Source: Candidatus Nitrosopolaris nunavutensis (lineage in GTDB: Archaea; Thermoproteota; Nitrososphaeria; Nitrososphaerales; Nitrososphaeraceae). From it: a stretch of DNA of 5,903 nt. The stretch is from NCBI GenBank assembly GCA_002501855.1, contig DAOM01000050.1, positions 1 through 5,903 of the forward strand, written 5' to 3'. Below are positions 1 to 5,564 of the stretch, in pieces (the first letter of the stretch is position 1; the number at the start of each line of letters is the position of its first letter). The notes beneath the pieces were generated by a model that did no database searches, had not been told where the DNA came from, and saw only the letters and a list, made by a program, of their open reading frames with translations. The position numbers were made by a program, and so were the translations under genes.

Positions 1-516
1 GTTAGTACTGTTGCTAGATACTATTCCTTAGCCAGGACGGATACTGGCTTTCCAGTCACTTTCTTGCATTGCGATGGCTGGAAAACTCATCCACAGATTG
101 ATTGTAGAACTTATTCTAATGATGGAAAATTAACTTTCGCAAATAGATATTCTATTAAGAGTTGGACTCATAGACATATTGATGGTCCGTACTCTTCTTC
201 CCAAGAAGGAACAGTGTGTGCAGGTGTTTGTCATTCCTATGATAACTCGCAGATGTTGCAGGTATTCATCGCAGATGTAAACAGCCAACTTAAGTTCAAT
301 CAGGGCGGAGTAATAAGGGCCATTCCAATAGTAATATATCATAATTTTGTTACATATCCTGATGTAAGTTATAGTAAAGACGCTGCTGAAACTACAGTAA
401 ATCTATTTGATCAGGAAATGAAATATCTACATGATAATGGTTTCAGAGTATTAACGATGGCTAATCTAGGGTATGATACAAACACTAATTCATTATACAT
501 TAATGGAAATGCGTAG
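1..516 (+). CDS. Polysaccharide deacetylase family protein, C-terminal part (5' end outside window)
   Basis: The frame is open from base 1 to a TAG at 514-516, giving 171 residues of a protein that begins outside the window. The tail contains IPIVIYHNF (from residue 108) and, near the end, LFDQEMKYLHDNGF followed by VLTMANLGYD. I recognise this combination from thaumarchaeal proteins annotated as polysaccharide deacetylases (NodB-like carbohydrate esterase 4 fold), where such a segment follows the catalytic part. The metal-binding TFDD motif and the other catalytic residues would lie upstream and cannot be checked here. Family members act on N-acetylated or related polysaccharides, usually at the cell surface. 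Several cysteines (in LHCDGW, IDCRTY, TVCAGVC) would suit an exported, disulfide-containing protein. The next gene starts only 24 bp downstream on the same strand, so cotranscription is possible. The family call rests on memory of homologues; the frame itself is secure. Confidence 0.75.
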   Translation, partial: VSTVARYYSLARTDTGFPVTFLHCDGWKTHPQIDCRTYSNDGKLTFANRYSIKSWTHRHIDGPYSSSQEGTVCAGVCHSYDNSQMLQVFIADVNSQLKFNQGGVIRAIPIVIYHNFVTYPDVSYSKDAAETTVNLFDQEMKYLHDNGFRVLTMANLGYDTNTNSLYINGNA

Positions 517-540
517 ATGTAATTGGACTATTCTTATGAT

Positions 541-1646
541 ATGATACGGTTTACCAGGCGAATTCCATCATATAACAAACTATACTCTTCTCTTAACGCT
601 GGAATAATTATTCTTATTCAAATCCTCCTTTGTTCTGGTATTTTGACTAATATGACATATGCACAAGTATCCTTGAAACCCGATCCATCGGCTATTAACA
701 ATTCTAATACTACGACATCACAATCTCAACAACGACTACATGAAGTAAAAATCACTTCTCCGACCAAAGGTCAACAAGTGCAAGCCGGTAAAGATCTTGC
801 AATTTCTGGAACATCTGGAGGCAATGCGACTTCAGGTTGTCAAGTATCAATCATTGTAAATGGCATTAAGCCATATCAAAAAACGACACCATCTGGTGGA
901 ACTAATGACTATTCAAAATGGAGTTTTATGCTTACGCCCAAATACAATCCTCTTAAAGAAGGACAAAATAAAATAACTGCCAAATTTTCCTGTGGTAACG
1001 ACCCTAGGTCCGTCTCGCATAATAGCGTAAACGTAACTGGCCTATCTACGAATACAACTACTTCTATTGTTAACACTAACCAACTGCAGAAGCATCAAAA
1101 TCAACAATCATCAAGCAAAAAGTTCAAGAACGAATTTCACACCAGCTAATGCTACTTCTTATTCTGGGGGTGAAAAGAATAACATTATTAGAGGATTATC
1201 AGCTTCTATTGATGTGGGTAAGAGTACTATTCATCTTGGAGATAAGCAGACTATAACTCTCAAGGTGAGTGATGCAAATACCACTAATGCTATTGTTGGT
1301 GCCAAAGTAATAGGGAGAATAATGGATGTATCTGGATCATCCAAGAACAGCGCAGCTCGATGGAGTTACGGATACTAGTGGTGAAGCATCATATTCATGG
1401 ACGGTAGGTCACAATGATGCAGTTGGCAGGTATAAAGTGGATGTGCAAGTATCAGCTTCTGGTTATGGAAATGTTACAGCTTCAAAGTCATTTAAGGTCA
1501 CTTCTATACCGGTAAGTAGCTCGAGTAGCACTAACGAGAATAGTAACAACTCTGTTCAACCAAATTCAGGCAATAGCGATACTAATAACAACAACAATAA
1601 TGATAATCATAATCACCCATCAACTATAATCAACCGCCTTCTCTAG
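541..1646 (+). pseudogene. Secreted Ig-like domain protein gene, broken by two frameshifts
   Basis: Three consecutive open stretches in frames 1, 2 and 3 read as one protein of about 365 residues. Frame 1 (from ATG 541; an in-frame TTG at 523 is an alternative) carries a signal peptide: basic MIRFTRRIPSYNK, a hydrophobic GIIILIQILLCSGIL core, and MTYAQ as a likely cleavage region. A beta-rich domain follows, from VKITSPTKGQQV to HNSVNVTG, with two cysteines (CQVSIIVNG, FSCGND). Frame 1 stops at 1147-1149. Frame 2 continues through an Ig-like strand pattern (LSASIDVGKS, QTITLKVSD) to a stop at 1376-1378. Frame 3 completes that domain (GVTDTSGEASYSW, VQVSASGYGNVT) and ends in a Ser/Asn-rich tail with an N6 run. 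Removing one base near the A5 run at 1117-1121 and one near 1345-1365 would restore a single frame. It resembles secreted thaumarchaeal proteins of unknown function, possibly binding at the cell surface. Real decay and assembly error both remain possible. Confidence 0.7.
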
Positions 1647-1781
1647 AAATGGCTCGAGACATGAAACAGCTAATGAGATTGCAAAAACTATAATAGCAAT
1701 CTCGACGAAACAAGAGTGAGCCTCTGTAGGTAATCGTCTGTTTTGCATAACCACATCTACATACGGGGGCTCTAGAGAAGG
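1637..1781. repeat. 11-bp inverted repeats bounding a 145-bp non-coding segment
   Basis: CCTTCTCTAGA at 1637-1647 is the exact reverse complement of TCTAGAGAAGG at 1771-1781. The left arm overlaps the last codons and stop of the broken Ig-like gene. Inside lies a second, shorter stem-loop at 1675-1703. No target-site duplication is visible outside the arms (CAACCG on the left, AATTTA on the right) and there is no coding sequence inside. It could be a small non-autonomous element, a structured 3' untranslated region, or chance. The minus strand of this stretch is open for about 66 codons, but that reading resembles no protein I know. Confidence 0.4.
1675..1703 (+). terminator. Stem-loop downstream of the Ig-like gene
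   Basis: GAGATTGC (1675-1682) and GCAATCTC (1696-1703) form a perfect 8-bp stem around a 13-nt A-rich loop, starting 29 bp after the stop at 1646. No T-run follows directly, so it is not a classical bacterial-type terminator. Archaeal termination relies mainly on oligo-T, so a role in 3'-end formation or mRNA stability is an inference. Confidence 0.3.
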
Positions 1782-1840
1782 AATTTAACAGACATGAGAA
1801 TGTCCCAAGTCCATTAATGATATCTGACAATTTCTTCCTT

Positions 1841-1961
1841 ATGGTTTGTAGGAATCTATGGGAGTCTTCATTCCAAAATTATTTTTGGAAAGAGTCACTA
1901 TGAAGGTGGTAAGGAATACTGTAGAAGGTGTGAGAAAGATATTGTTGAACAAAGTCTATGA
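1841..1961 (+). pseudogene. Relic A of a small zinc-ribbon protein gene
   Basis: From ATG 1841 the sequence reads MVCRNLWE. After a frame change near 1860-1870 it continues from 1869 as HSKIIFGKSHYEGGKEYCRR, then CEKDIVEQSL and a TGA at 1959-1961. Relic B at 3258 has the same beginning, and from 1870 the two align by eye at about 83% DNA identity over some 64 bp, including an identical 19-bp run. Relative to B, this copy lacks two bases between the ATG and that run, which explains the frame change. It preserves the CRRC half of the expected zinc ribbon. The second half, which in relic B reads GVFCPC then GMALR, is absent. I recall intact homologues of about 60-70 residues as abundant uncharacterised proteins in Nitrososphaerales. 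As it stands this copy cannot make a complete four-cysteine ribbon. Confidence 0.6.
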
Positions 1962-2030
1962 TTGTATTGTATTTTTAACTTTAGAAAACTTAATAGTTAA
2001 TATGTATGTCAGGCGAAATTGCAAAGAAAA

Positions 2031-2039
2031 ATTTTAATA
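2031..2039 (+). promoter_or_regulatory. Candidate TATA box for the DUF1326 gene
   Basis: ATTTTAATA is centred about 28 bp upstream of the ATG at 2063, close to the spacing expected for a leaderless archaeal transcript. If used, it supports the start at 2063 over the in-frame ATG at 2006. In so AT-rich a sequence a match like this is weak evidence. Confidence 0.3.
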
Positions 2040-2062
2040 GTAGATTCGCAGTCTGCGATTTA

Positions 2063-2692
2063 ATGCAAGAAAAACTCGTTCCAACATGGGCTCTAAAGGT
2101 AGACTATATTGAAGCCTGTAATTGTGATTTTGGTTGCCCATGTAATTTCAGTGGTTTTCCTTCAAATGGATTTTGTAGCGCTTTGGTTGGTTATCATATA
2201 AGGGAAGGAAACTATGGTGAGGTAAAATTGGATGGTCTTGATATAGTAGACGTATATTCATGGCCAAGGGCTATTCACGAAGGAAATGGTACTCATCAAA
2301 TATTCATAACAAACAAGGCTAATCAACAAGAACAGAAAGATGCCATAGCCGATATATTTTCAGGTAAAGCCAAGGGAAATGGACATTTTGCGCTTTTTGC
2401 GTCTACGGTAAAATACCTATTGGATCCTCAATTTGTAGATGTGCACATGAATATTGATGGCAGAAAGAGTAGTTTTTCTGTTCCTGGTGTTATGGACGTA
2501 AAGCTAGAGAACTTTATGAATCCTGTAACTGGAGGAGAACAAGACACCAAAATACAGTTACCAAAAGGATTCATATGGAAACTAGCTGACGCAGCTAAAA
2601 CGAAGATCATGCGCATATCTACACCATCACTGAATTTCGATCATTCAGGTAAGAATGCATTTTACTCTGTAGTAGATTTTAAAGGTCCTTAG
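2063..2692 (+). CDS. DUF1326 domain-containing protein
   Basis: A 209-residue protein of the DUF1326 family (PF07040), whose function is not established. The signature is near the N-terminus: after PTWALKVDYIEA come cysteines at 19, 21, 25, 27 and 38 (numbering from ATG 2063), in a CNC-x3-CPC-x10-C arrangement that suggests metal or thiol chemistry. Further conserved-looking stretches are AIHEGNGTHQIFI, SGKAKGNGHFALFA, IQLPKGFIWKLADAAKTK and the terminal FYSVVDFKGP. There is no signal peptide, so it is probably cytoplasmic. An in-frame ATG at 2006 would add 19 residues. I prefer 2063 because family members usually start just before the TWALK-like stretch, because a TATA-like box sits 28 bp upstream, and because no Shine-Dalgarno supports either start. 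In bacteria such genes are often next to DUF2182 genes; none is present here. The stop overlaps the stop of the convergent minus-strand gene. Confidence 0.85.
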   Translation: MQEKLVPTWALKVDYIEACNCDFGCPCNFSGFPSNGFCSALVGYHIREGNYGEVKLDGLDIVDVYSWPRAIHEGNGTHQIFITNKANQQEQKDAIADIFSGKAKGNGHFALFASTVKYLLDPQFVDVHMNIDGRKSSFSVPGVMDVKLENFMNPVTGGEQDTKIQLPKGFIWKLADAAKTKIMRISTPSLNFDHSGKNAFYSVVDFKGP

Positions 2693-2916
2693 TAGAGGAT
2701 TATTCTACCACTAAGAAATCCTCTTAATGACATCAAGATATTTGCTATCTTTTTTGCAGTTTTGAGGTCTCCCAACTCAAGAGCTTTTCTGTGAAGTGGT
2801 TCTAGTAGGAGCATTAATTCCTGAGCTTGCTCTTGCGACATTTGACCCTGTTCAAATAAACCTAATAATGTATCTAATTTTTCGTTATCAAAAGTGAATC
2901 CTCTAAGAGAACTCAA
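2689..2916 (-). CDS. Small helical protein with a SHOCT-like segment
   Basis: A 75-residue protein starting at TTG 2916. The start is supported by the sequence GAGGAGA (2924-2930, minus strand) 7 nt upstream, one of the few good ribosome binding sites in the window, and by its overlap with the upstream stop (TTGA). Residues 14-39 (LDTLLGLFEQGQMSQEQAQE and the following leucines) look like the leucine-rich, Gly-turn, acidic/Gln helix pattern of SHOCT oligomerisation segments. That resemblance is by eye only. The rest (LHRKALELGDLKTAKKIANI) is also predicted helical and there is no membrane segment. It is second in an operon behind a membrane-anchored coiled-coil protein, so a partner of that protein is a reasonable inference. 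Its 3' end runs into the DUF1326 stop with no spacer. Function unknown. Confidence 0.65.
   Translation of the reverse strand: MSSLRGFTFDNEKLDTLLGLFEQGQMSQEQAQELMLLLEPLHRKALELGDLKTAKKIANILMSLRGFLSGRIILY
2694..2724. terminator. Hairpin at the convergent gene ends
   Basis: AGAGGATT (2694-2701) and AATCCTCT (2717-2724) form a perfect 8-bp stem with a 15-nt loop, starting one base after the DUF1326 stop. The stem lies inside the last codons of the opposing small gene, so it would form in both transcripts. On the plus strand a T6 run follows at 2750-2755 and could act as the archaeal oligo-T signal for the DUF1326 transcript. Confidence 0.35.
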
Positions 2917-3164
2917 TCTTTCTTCTCCTCGTCCTTACTAATTCTTAAATCACGTCTTAATTCAGCAGCTTCTTTTTTTGACTCCTCTAGATCTAATCTG
3001 AACATATATCTAAGATCATCTTCGACTTTTCTAAGATTCTCTTCTAAATCATCTATGTCAGTATGTGTTTTTGATACATCTTTTTCTACTCCTGTTATTT
3101 TTCTTGTAATAACGTACGTGGCTCCTACCGCCGCACTCAGAATACTAACTGCTATACTAATCAC
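2913..3164 (-). CDS. Membrane-anchored coiled-coil small protein
   Basis: An 83-residue protein from GTG 3164. Residues 1-20 are hydrophobic (ISIAVSILSAAVGATYVIT) and form one transmembrane helix, followed by basic RK. Residues 26-75 are highly charged with heptad-like spacing (DIDDLEENLRKVEDDLRYMF, then ESKKEAAELRRDLRISK), a probable coiled coil. The tail KDEEKKD is charged. The basic residues after the helix suggest a cytoplasmic coiled coil with the N-terminus outside. The start is uncertain. Codons before GTG are open back to a TGA at 3185-3183 and read LTDWQL, which looks like a natural N-terminus but has no start codon. An ATG at 3186-3184, ideally placed behind a TATA box, is one base out of frame. 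The TGA stop overlaps the next gene's TTG, so the two are cotranscribed. Function unknown; a scaffold or oligomerising anchor is an inference. Confidence 0.65.
   Translation of the reverse strand: MISIAVSILSAAVGATYVITRKITGVEKDVSKTHTDIDDLEENLRKVEDDLRYMFRLDLEESKKEAAELRRDLRISKDEEKKD
2924..2930 (-). promoter_or_regulatory. Shine-Dalgarno deciding the TTG start at 2916
   Basis: On the minus strand GAGGAGA precedes TTG with a 7-nt gap, inside the last codons of the upstream gene. It marks internal, SD-dependent initiation in this operon and supports the unusual TTG start. Confidence 0.5.
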
Positions 3165-3206
3165 TAATTGCCAGTCTGTGAGTCATTTCTTAACTTCCCT
3201 GCGTAC

Positions 3207-3214
3207 CTTATAAG
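3207..3214 (-). promoter_or_regulatory. TATA box for the coiled-coil operon
   Basis: The palindrome CTTATAAG is centred about 25 bp upstream of the minus-strand ATG at 3186-3184, the usual spacing between an archaeal TATA box and transcription start. The transcript would start at or beside that ATG, or give a leader of about 20 nt if GTG 3164 is used. It is the best TATA match in this intergenic stretch. Confidence 0.5.
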
Positions 3215-3257
3215 TTCATTTCTTTCGGGCTGTCCAACCTTTTCCTTACAATTCGAT

Positions 3258-3413
3258 ATGGTTTGCAGGAATCTATGTGAGAGATGGTATTCCAAAATTA
3301 TTTTTGGTGAGAGTCATTATGAAGATGGGAAGAAATACTGTAAATGATATGAAGTTTATTATTACCACGATGGTGTGTTCTGTCCTTGTTGAGGTATGGC
3401 ACTGAGAAAGTCA
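3258..3413 (+). pseudogene. Relic B of the small zinc-ribbon protein gene, two in-frame TGA codons
   Basis: From ATG 3258 a continuous frame reads MVCRNLCERWYSKIIFGESH, then YEDGKKYCK, a TGA (3345-3347), YEVYYYHDGVFCPC, a second TGA (3390-3392) and GMALRKS. In the form I recall for intact relatives, this region reads CRRCEVYYYH...FCPCCGMALR. The first TGA would replace an Arg and the following Cys has become Tyr (TAT); the second TGA replaces the last ribbon Cys. Two of the four expected zinc ligands of the CxxC...CPxC type are therefore lost. Relic A retains CRRC at the matching place, which supports this reconstruction. The tail after RKS does not resemble the family, so the end point is approximate. 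Product, if ever intact: a roughly 60-70 residue nucleic-acid- or protein-binding zinc ribbon of unknown role. Confidence 0.65.
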
Positions 3414-3658
3414 CTTGTTCCATGGGATTCCAAAAAATCTAGATCAACCCAAACGAGATTTAGGCAGCCGGCGTTAGCTCATAATCCATCTGCAGACATA
3501 GTAGGAGGAATAGAGTTATCAGGAGTGTGGAGTGGTGCTATAGATTTTAAGGTGTTTTACAGATAACTTCAAGTACCTACTCTGACTCAAATCGATCAAC
3601 GCGTGGCAAGGTCTTTGGCGGGACCAATAACTATACCAATATTAACCAGACAATCAAT
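3414..3658 (+). other. Region between relic B and the bicupin, no convincing gene
   Basis: After relic B the same frame stays open to a TAA at 3564-3566 (an ATG at 3396 would give 56 codons ending in IDFKVFYR), then opens again to 3659. The bicupin frame is open from 3551 to its ATG but contains no start codon there. I recognise nothing in these readings. A short near-repeat, CCAATA-ACTATA-CCAATA, lies at 3624-3641, and ACTATACC at 3630-3637 is a weak TATA candidate for the bicupin. Confidence 0.4.
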
Positions 3659-4711
3659 ATGAATACGGTGACTAAGAAACAGACGTCTTCAATTCATATT
3701 TTTGATTTGGACGAAGCGAAACCCCAATTCTACAGTCCAACTGGAAGCAGAACAATAGTGAATGCGGATAACTTCCCAATATTAGCAGGGATGGGGGCTG
3801 TTTTGCTTCGTCTAGAAAAAGGCGGAGTACGTGAGCCACACTGGCACCCAAATGCGGCTGAGTTAAGTTACTGTATTGCTGGCAATGCTAAAATGACTAT
3901 TTTTAGTACTAATGCTCGTCAAGATACATTTACGATAAATCCTGGAGAGCTAACTTTTGTCCCCACAGGGTACTGGCACGACATAGAAAATATTGGTAAC
4001 GAACAGGCGAAATTTGTCATTGTATATAATCACGAACGTCCTGAAGACTTTGGTATATCGGGATCTGTTGGTTCTATGTCTGCACGAGTTTTGGACAGAA
4101 TGTTTGCAATAAATCCTCCCGGATTCTTTGATCAATTGAATTATAGATCAACTCAGGATATAGTTGTAGGACCAACTCCAGCTGACTTTTCAAGTAGCAA
4201 CAAGAGTGAAACTCCAAATCCACATAAACTTAACCTGGGCGGCATCACTCCACAAATTCAGACTCCAGGAGGAACTGGTGCATTGGGTATTGCTACCTCT
4301 TTTCCAATACTCGCTGGTTTGGCATTGTTTCTGATAGGTTTGAAGCCAAGCGGGATAGTAGAACCTCACACTCATCCAAATGCAGCTGAATTGAACTATG
4401 TTATCAATGGAAAAGTACGTTTCACAGTATATGGCCCCAACGGGCAGGTTGAGACATCTGAAATTGGTCAGGGTCAAGTCTTTTTTGTCCCCCCTGGATA
4501 TTTTCACTATCTAGAGAATCCAGATAATGTAAATGGCAGCAATGTTCTTTCCTTCTTTGGTAATGAGAACCCAGAATTTATAGGACTTGTAGGAGGTCTC
4601 AGCGCATATTCTAATGAGGTACTAGGTTCTATATTCACTAAAGACCCAAAATTCTTTAGAAATCTCCCACGAGTGGAGAAAAATGTATTCATCGCATCAG
4701 GAACGGGATAA
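3659..4711 (+). CDS. Bicupin protein (germin/spherulin-like, oxalate decarboxylase-related)
   Basis: A 350-residue soluble protein made of two homologous cupin domains, each beginning with FPILAG (residues 39 and 215). Both carry complete cupin motifs. Domain 1 has H61, H63 and E68 (EPHWHPNAAEL) and H107 in GELTFVPTGYWHDIEN. Domain 2 has H237, H239 and E244 (EPHTHPNAAEL) and H283 in GQVFFVPPGYFHYLEN. Each set is the 3-His/1-Glu ligand set that binds Mn(II) in germins and bacterial oxalate decarboxylases. Domain 1 also keeps an Arg (R58) just before the HxH motif, as in oxalate decarboxylase; the matching residue in domain 2 is V234. The SENST lid loop of Bacillus oxalate decarboxylase is not visible, and both domains end in germin-like helices (ARVLDRMF, NEVLGSIF). 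Substrate is therefore open: oxalate decarboxylase or oxidase, another small-acid enzyme, or Mn storage. ATG 3659 is the only start available. No signal peptide, so probably cytoplasmic. Confidence 0.85.
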   Translation: MNTVTKKQTSSIHIFDLDEAKPQFYSPTGSRTIVNADNFPILAGMGAVLLRLEKGGVREPHWHPNAAELSYCIAGNAKMTIFSTNARQDTFTINPGELTFVPTGYWHDIENIGNEQAKFVIVYNHERPEDFGISGSVGSMSARVLDRMFAINPPGFFDQLNYRSTQDIVVGPTPADFSSSNKSETPNPHKLNLGGITPQIQTPGGTGALGIATSFPILAGLALFLIGLKPSGIVEPHTHPNAAELNYVINGKVRFTVYGPNGQVETSEIGQGQVFFVPPGYFHYLENPDNVNGSNVLSFFGNENPEFIGLVGGLSAYSNEVLGSIFTKDPKFFRNLPRVEKNVFIASGTG

Positions 4712-5022
4712 GCATACAAGGCTCCGTAACCCCTCTACAAAGTTCTTCTGGTAACCAAGGGATTCTGAAATATGCATAAACAAGATAGTTTTCAACGAGC
4801 TTAATATATGATAGTTACCCATGCAATCGCTAATTAAGACCATCATTAGATTGGAGTTAATTGGGTTTGGAAACAATTGTCACCACACAGTTACAATCGC
4901 ATGCTATGCAGAATTCGAATACCACGCTATAAGTATAATCTACTCTACAGGAGGGTTCGCAGGAATAGTCTGTGCGTCGCGGCACGTACCTGCATTTAGG
5001 GTTAATGGAGGCAAACCTTTAT
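4712..5022. other. Intergenic region without a trustworthy gene
   Basis: A plus-strand frame is open from ATG 4821 to TAA 5027 (68 codons). Its product resembles nothing I know, it uses codons rare in the neighbouring genes (TCG, GCG, CGG), and it has no Shine-Dalgarno or well-placed TATA box. AATATATG at 4803-4810 is TATA-like but would start a transcript inside that frame. A 26-codon minus-strand frame from about 4777 is equally unsupported. A somewhat GC-richer patch at 4950-5000 contains GGGTTCGCAGG, which recalls a tRNA T-loop but has no cloverleaf around it. No repeat or terminator is evident directly after the bicupin stop. Confidence 0.4.
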
Positions 5023-5045
5023 CCTAATTACTTGCAATAATTAGG
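5023..5045. terminator. Perfect hairpin at the 3' end of the secreted protein gene
   Basis: CCTAATTA (5023-5030) and TAATTAGG (5038-5045) form an 8-bp perfect stem with the 7-nt loop CTTGCAA. The minus-strand stop codon (5030-5028) sits in one arm and the last codons in the other. No T-run follows on either strand, so involvement in termination is inference. Confidence 0.35.
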
Positions 5046-5564
5046 CACCTCTACACAAATCAGATGCTGAGTGCCATATATCGCCGTATTTCCAAAGTGA
5101 TTGCTAGTCTTTGATGGATCAAGCCATATTCTTACCGCACTTCCATCCACAAGCGATATACTTGTTGGCACATCCTTTACAGGGCCATTTTTCATAGTTA
5201 TTGTAGATGTGCCGTTAAATATAGTAGAATTACTAGTAGTCGTTGGTGTTCCATTCAACTTAAAGTCTGAAATAGTGTGTTGATGCGACGCAGTCCCATC
5301 TGTTTTTATCATATAAAAAGCCGCATTAAACACAGGAGAAGTAGTATTCACCTTATCCATCCTAAATACACCAGAAACTATCCAAGTAGGTTTTAAGGTA
5401 GATGCATCATTTTGTATACTAGTAAGAGCTCCTTTTATTGAATTCTTTGATAAGTTAGTAGGTTGTTGTGCGTATGACATAGTTCCAATACTCAATGCAA
5501 GTGCTGCTGATATTAATGCTAAAGCAAATGTAAGATCAGTCATTCTTATTCGCATTTTTATCAT
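5028..5564 (-). CDS. Secreted protein of a thaumarchaeal family of unknown function
   Basis: A 178-residue protein from ATG 5564. Further in-frame ATGs lie at 5555 and 5543 and an in-frame TTG at 5576. I choose 5564 because it forms a TAATG overlap with the upstream stop. The N-terminus is a clear signal peptide: basic MIKMRIR, a hydrophobic FALALISAALALSIG core, and MSYAQ as likely cleavage region. The mature part is beta-rich with Thr/Ser/Asn-rich loops and conserved-looking stretches: TWIVSGVFRMDKV, TDGTASHQHTISDF, TSTITMKNGPVKDVP, AVRIWLDPSKTSNHFG and AIYGTQHLICVEVPNYC. I recall similar sequences as common uncharacterised extracellular proteins in Nitrososphaerales. The histidines (HQH, NHFG) and two C-terminal cysteines could bind metal or form a disulfide, but no function is established. 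Cotranscribed with the 69-residue protein upstream. Confidence 0.8.
   Translation of the reverse strand: MIKMRIRMTDLTFALALISAALALSIGTMSYAQQPTNLSKNSIKGALTSIQNDASTLKPTWIVSGVFRMDKVNTTSPVFNAAFYMIKTDGTASHQHTISDFKLNGTPTTTSNSTIFNGTSTITMKNGPVKDVPTSISLVDGSAVRIWLDPSKTSNHFGNTAIYGTQHLICVEVPNYCK

Noticed and set aside
1630..1830. 66-codon minus-strand open frame over the inverted-repeat region
   Set aside because: Low-complexity, Cys/Ser/Phe-rich product with no start signals; it follows from the repeat arms and AT-poor chance openness.
3345..3392. Selenocysteine insertion at the two TGA codons of relic B
   Set aside because: One TGA is at an Arg position, a neighbouring ligand Cys is also mutated, and a sister copy is independently broken; decay explains all of this.
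3396..3566. 56-codon open frame beginning MALRKSLVPWD
   Set aside because: Its start is the tail of the zinc-ribbon relic (GMALR) downstream of a TGA; the rest resembles nothing and has no start signals of its own.
4190..4507. 105-codon minus-strand open frame inside the bicupin gene
   Set aside because: It lies opposite a strongly supported cupin coding sequence and its product has no recognisable pattern.
4950..4966. GGGTTCGCAGG, resembling a tRNA T-loop
   Set aside because: No acceptor, D or anticodon stems could be built around it on either strand.
4821..5027. 68-codon plus-strand open frame ending just before the secreted protein gene
   Set aside because: Unlike any family I know, codon choice differs from the neighbours, and no ribosome binding site or correctly spaced TATA box supports it.
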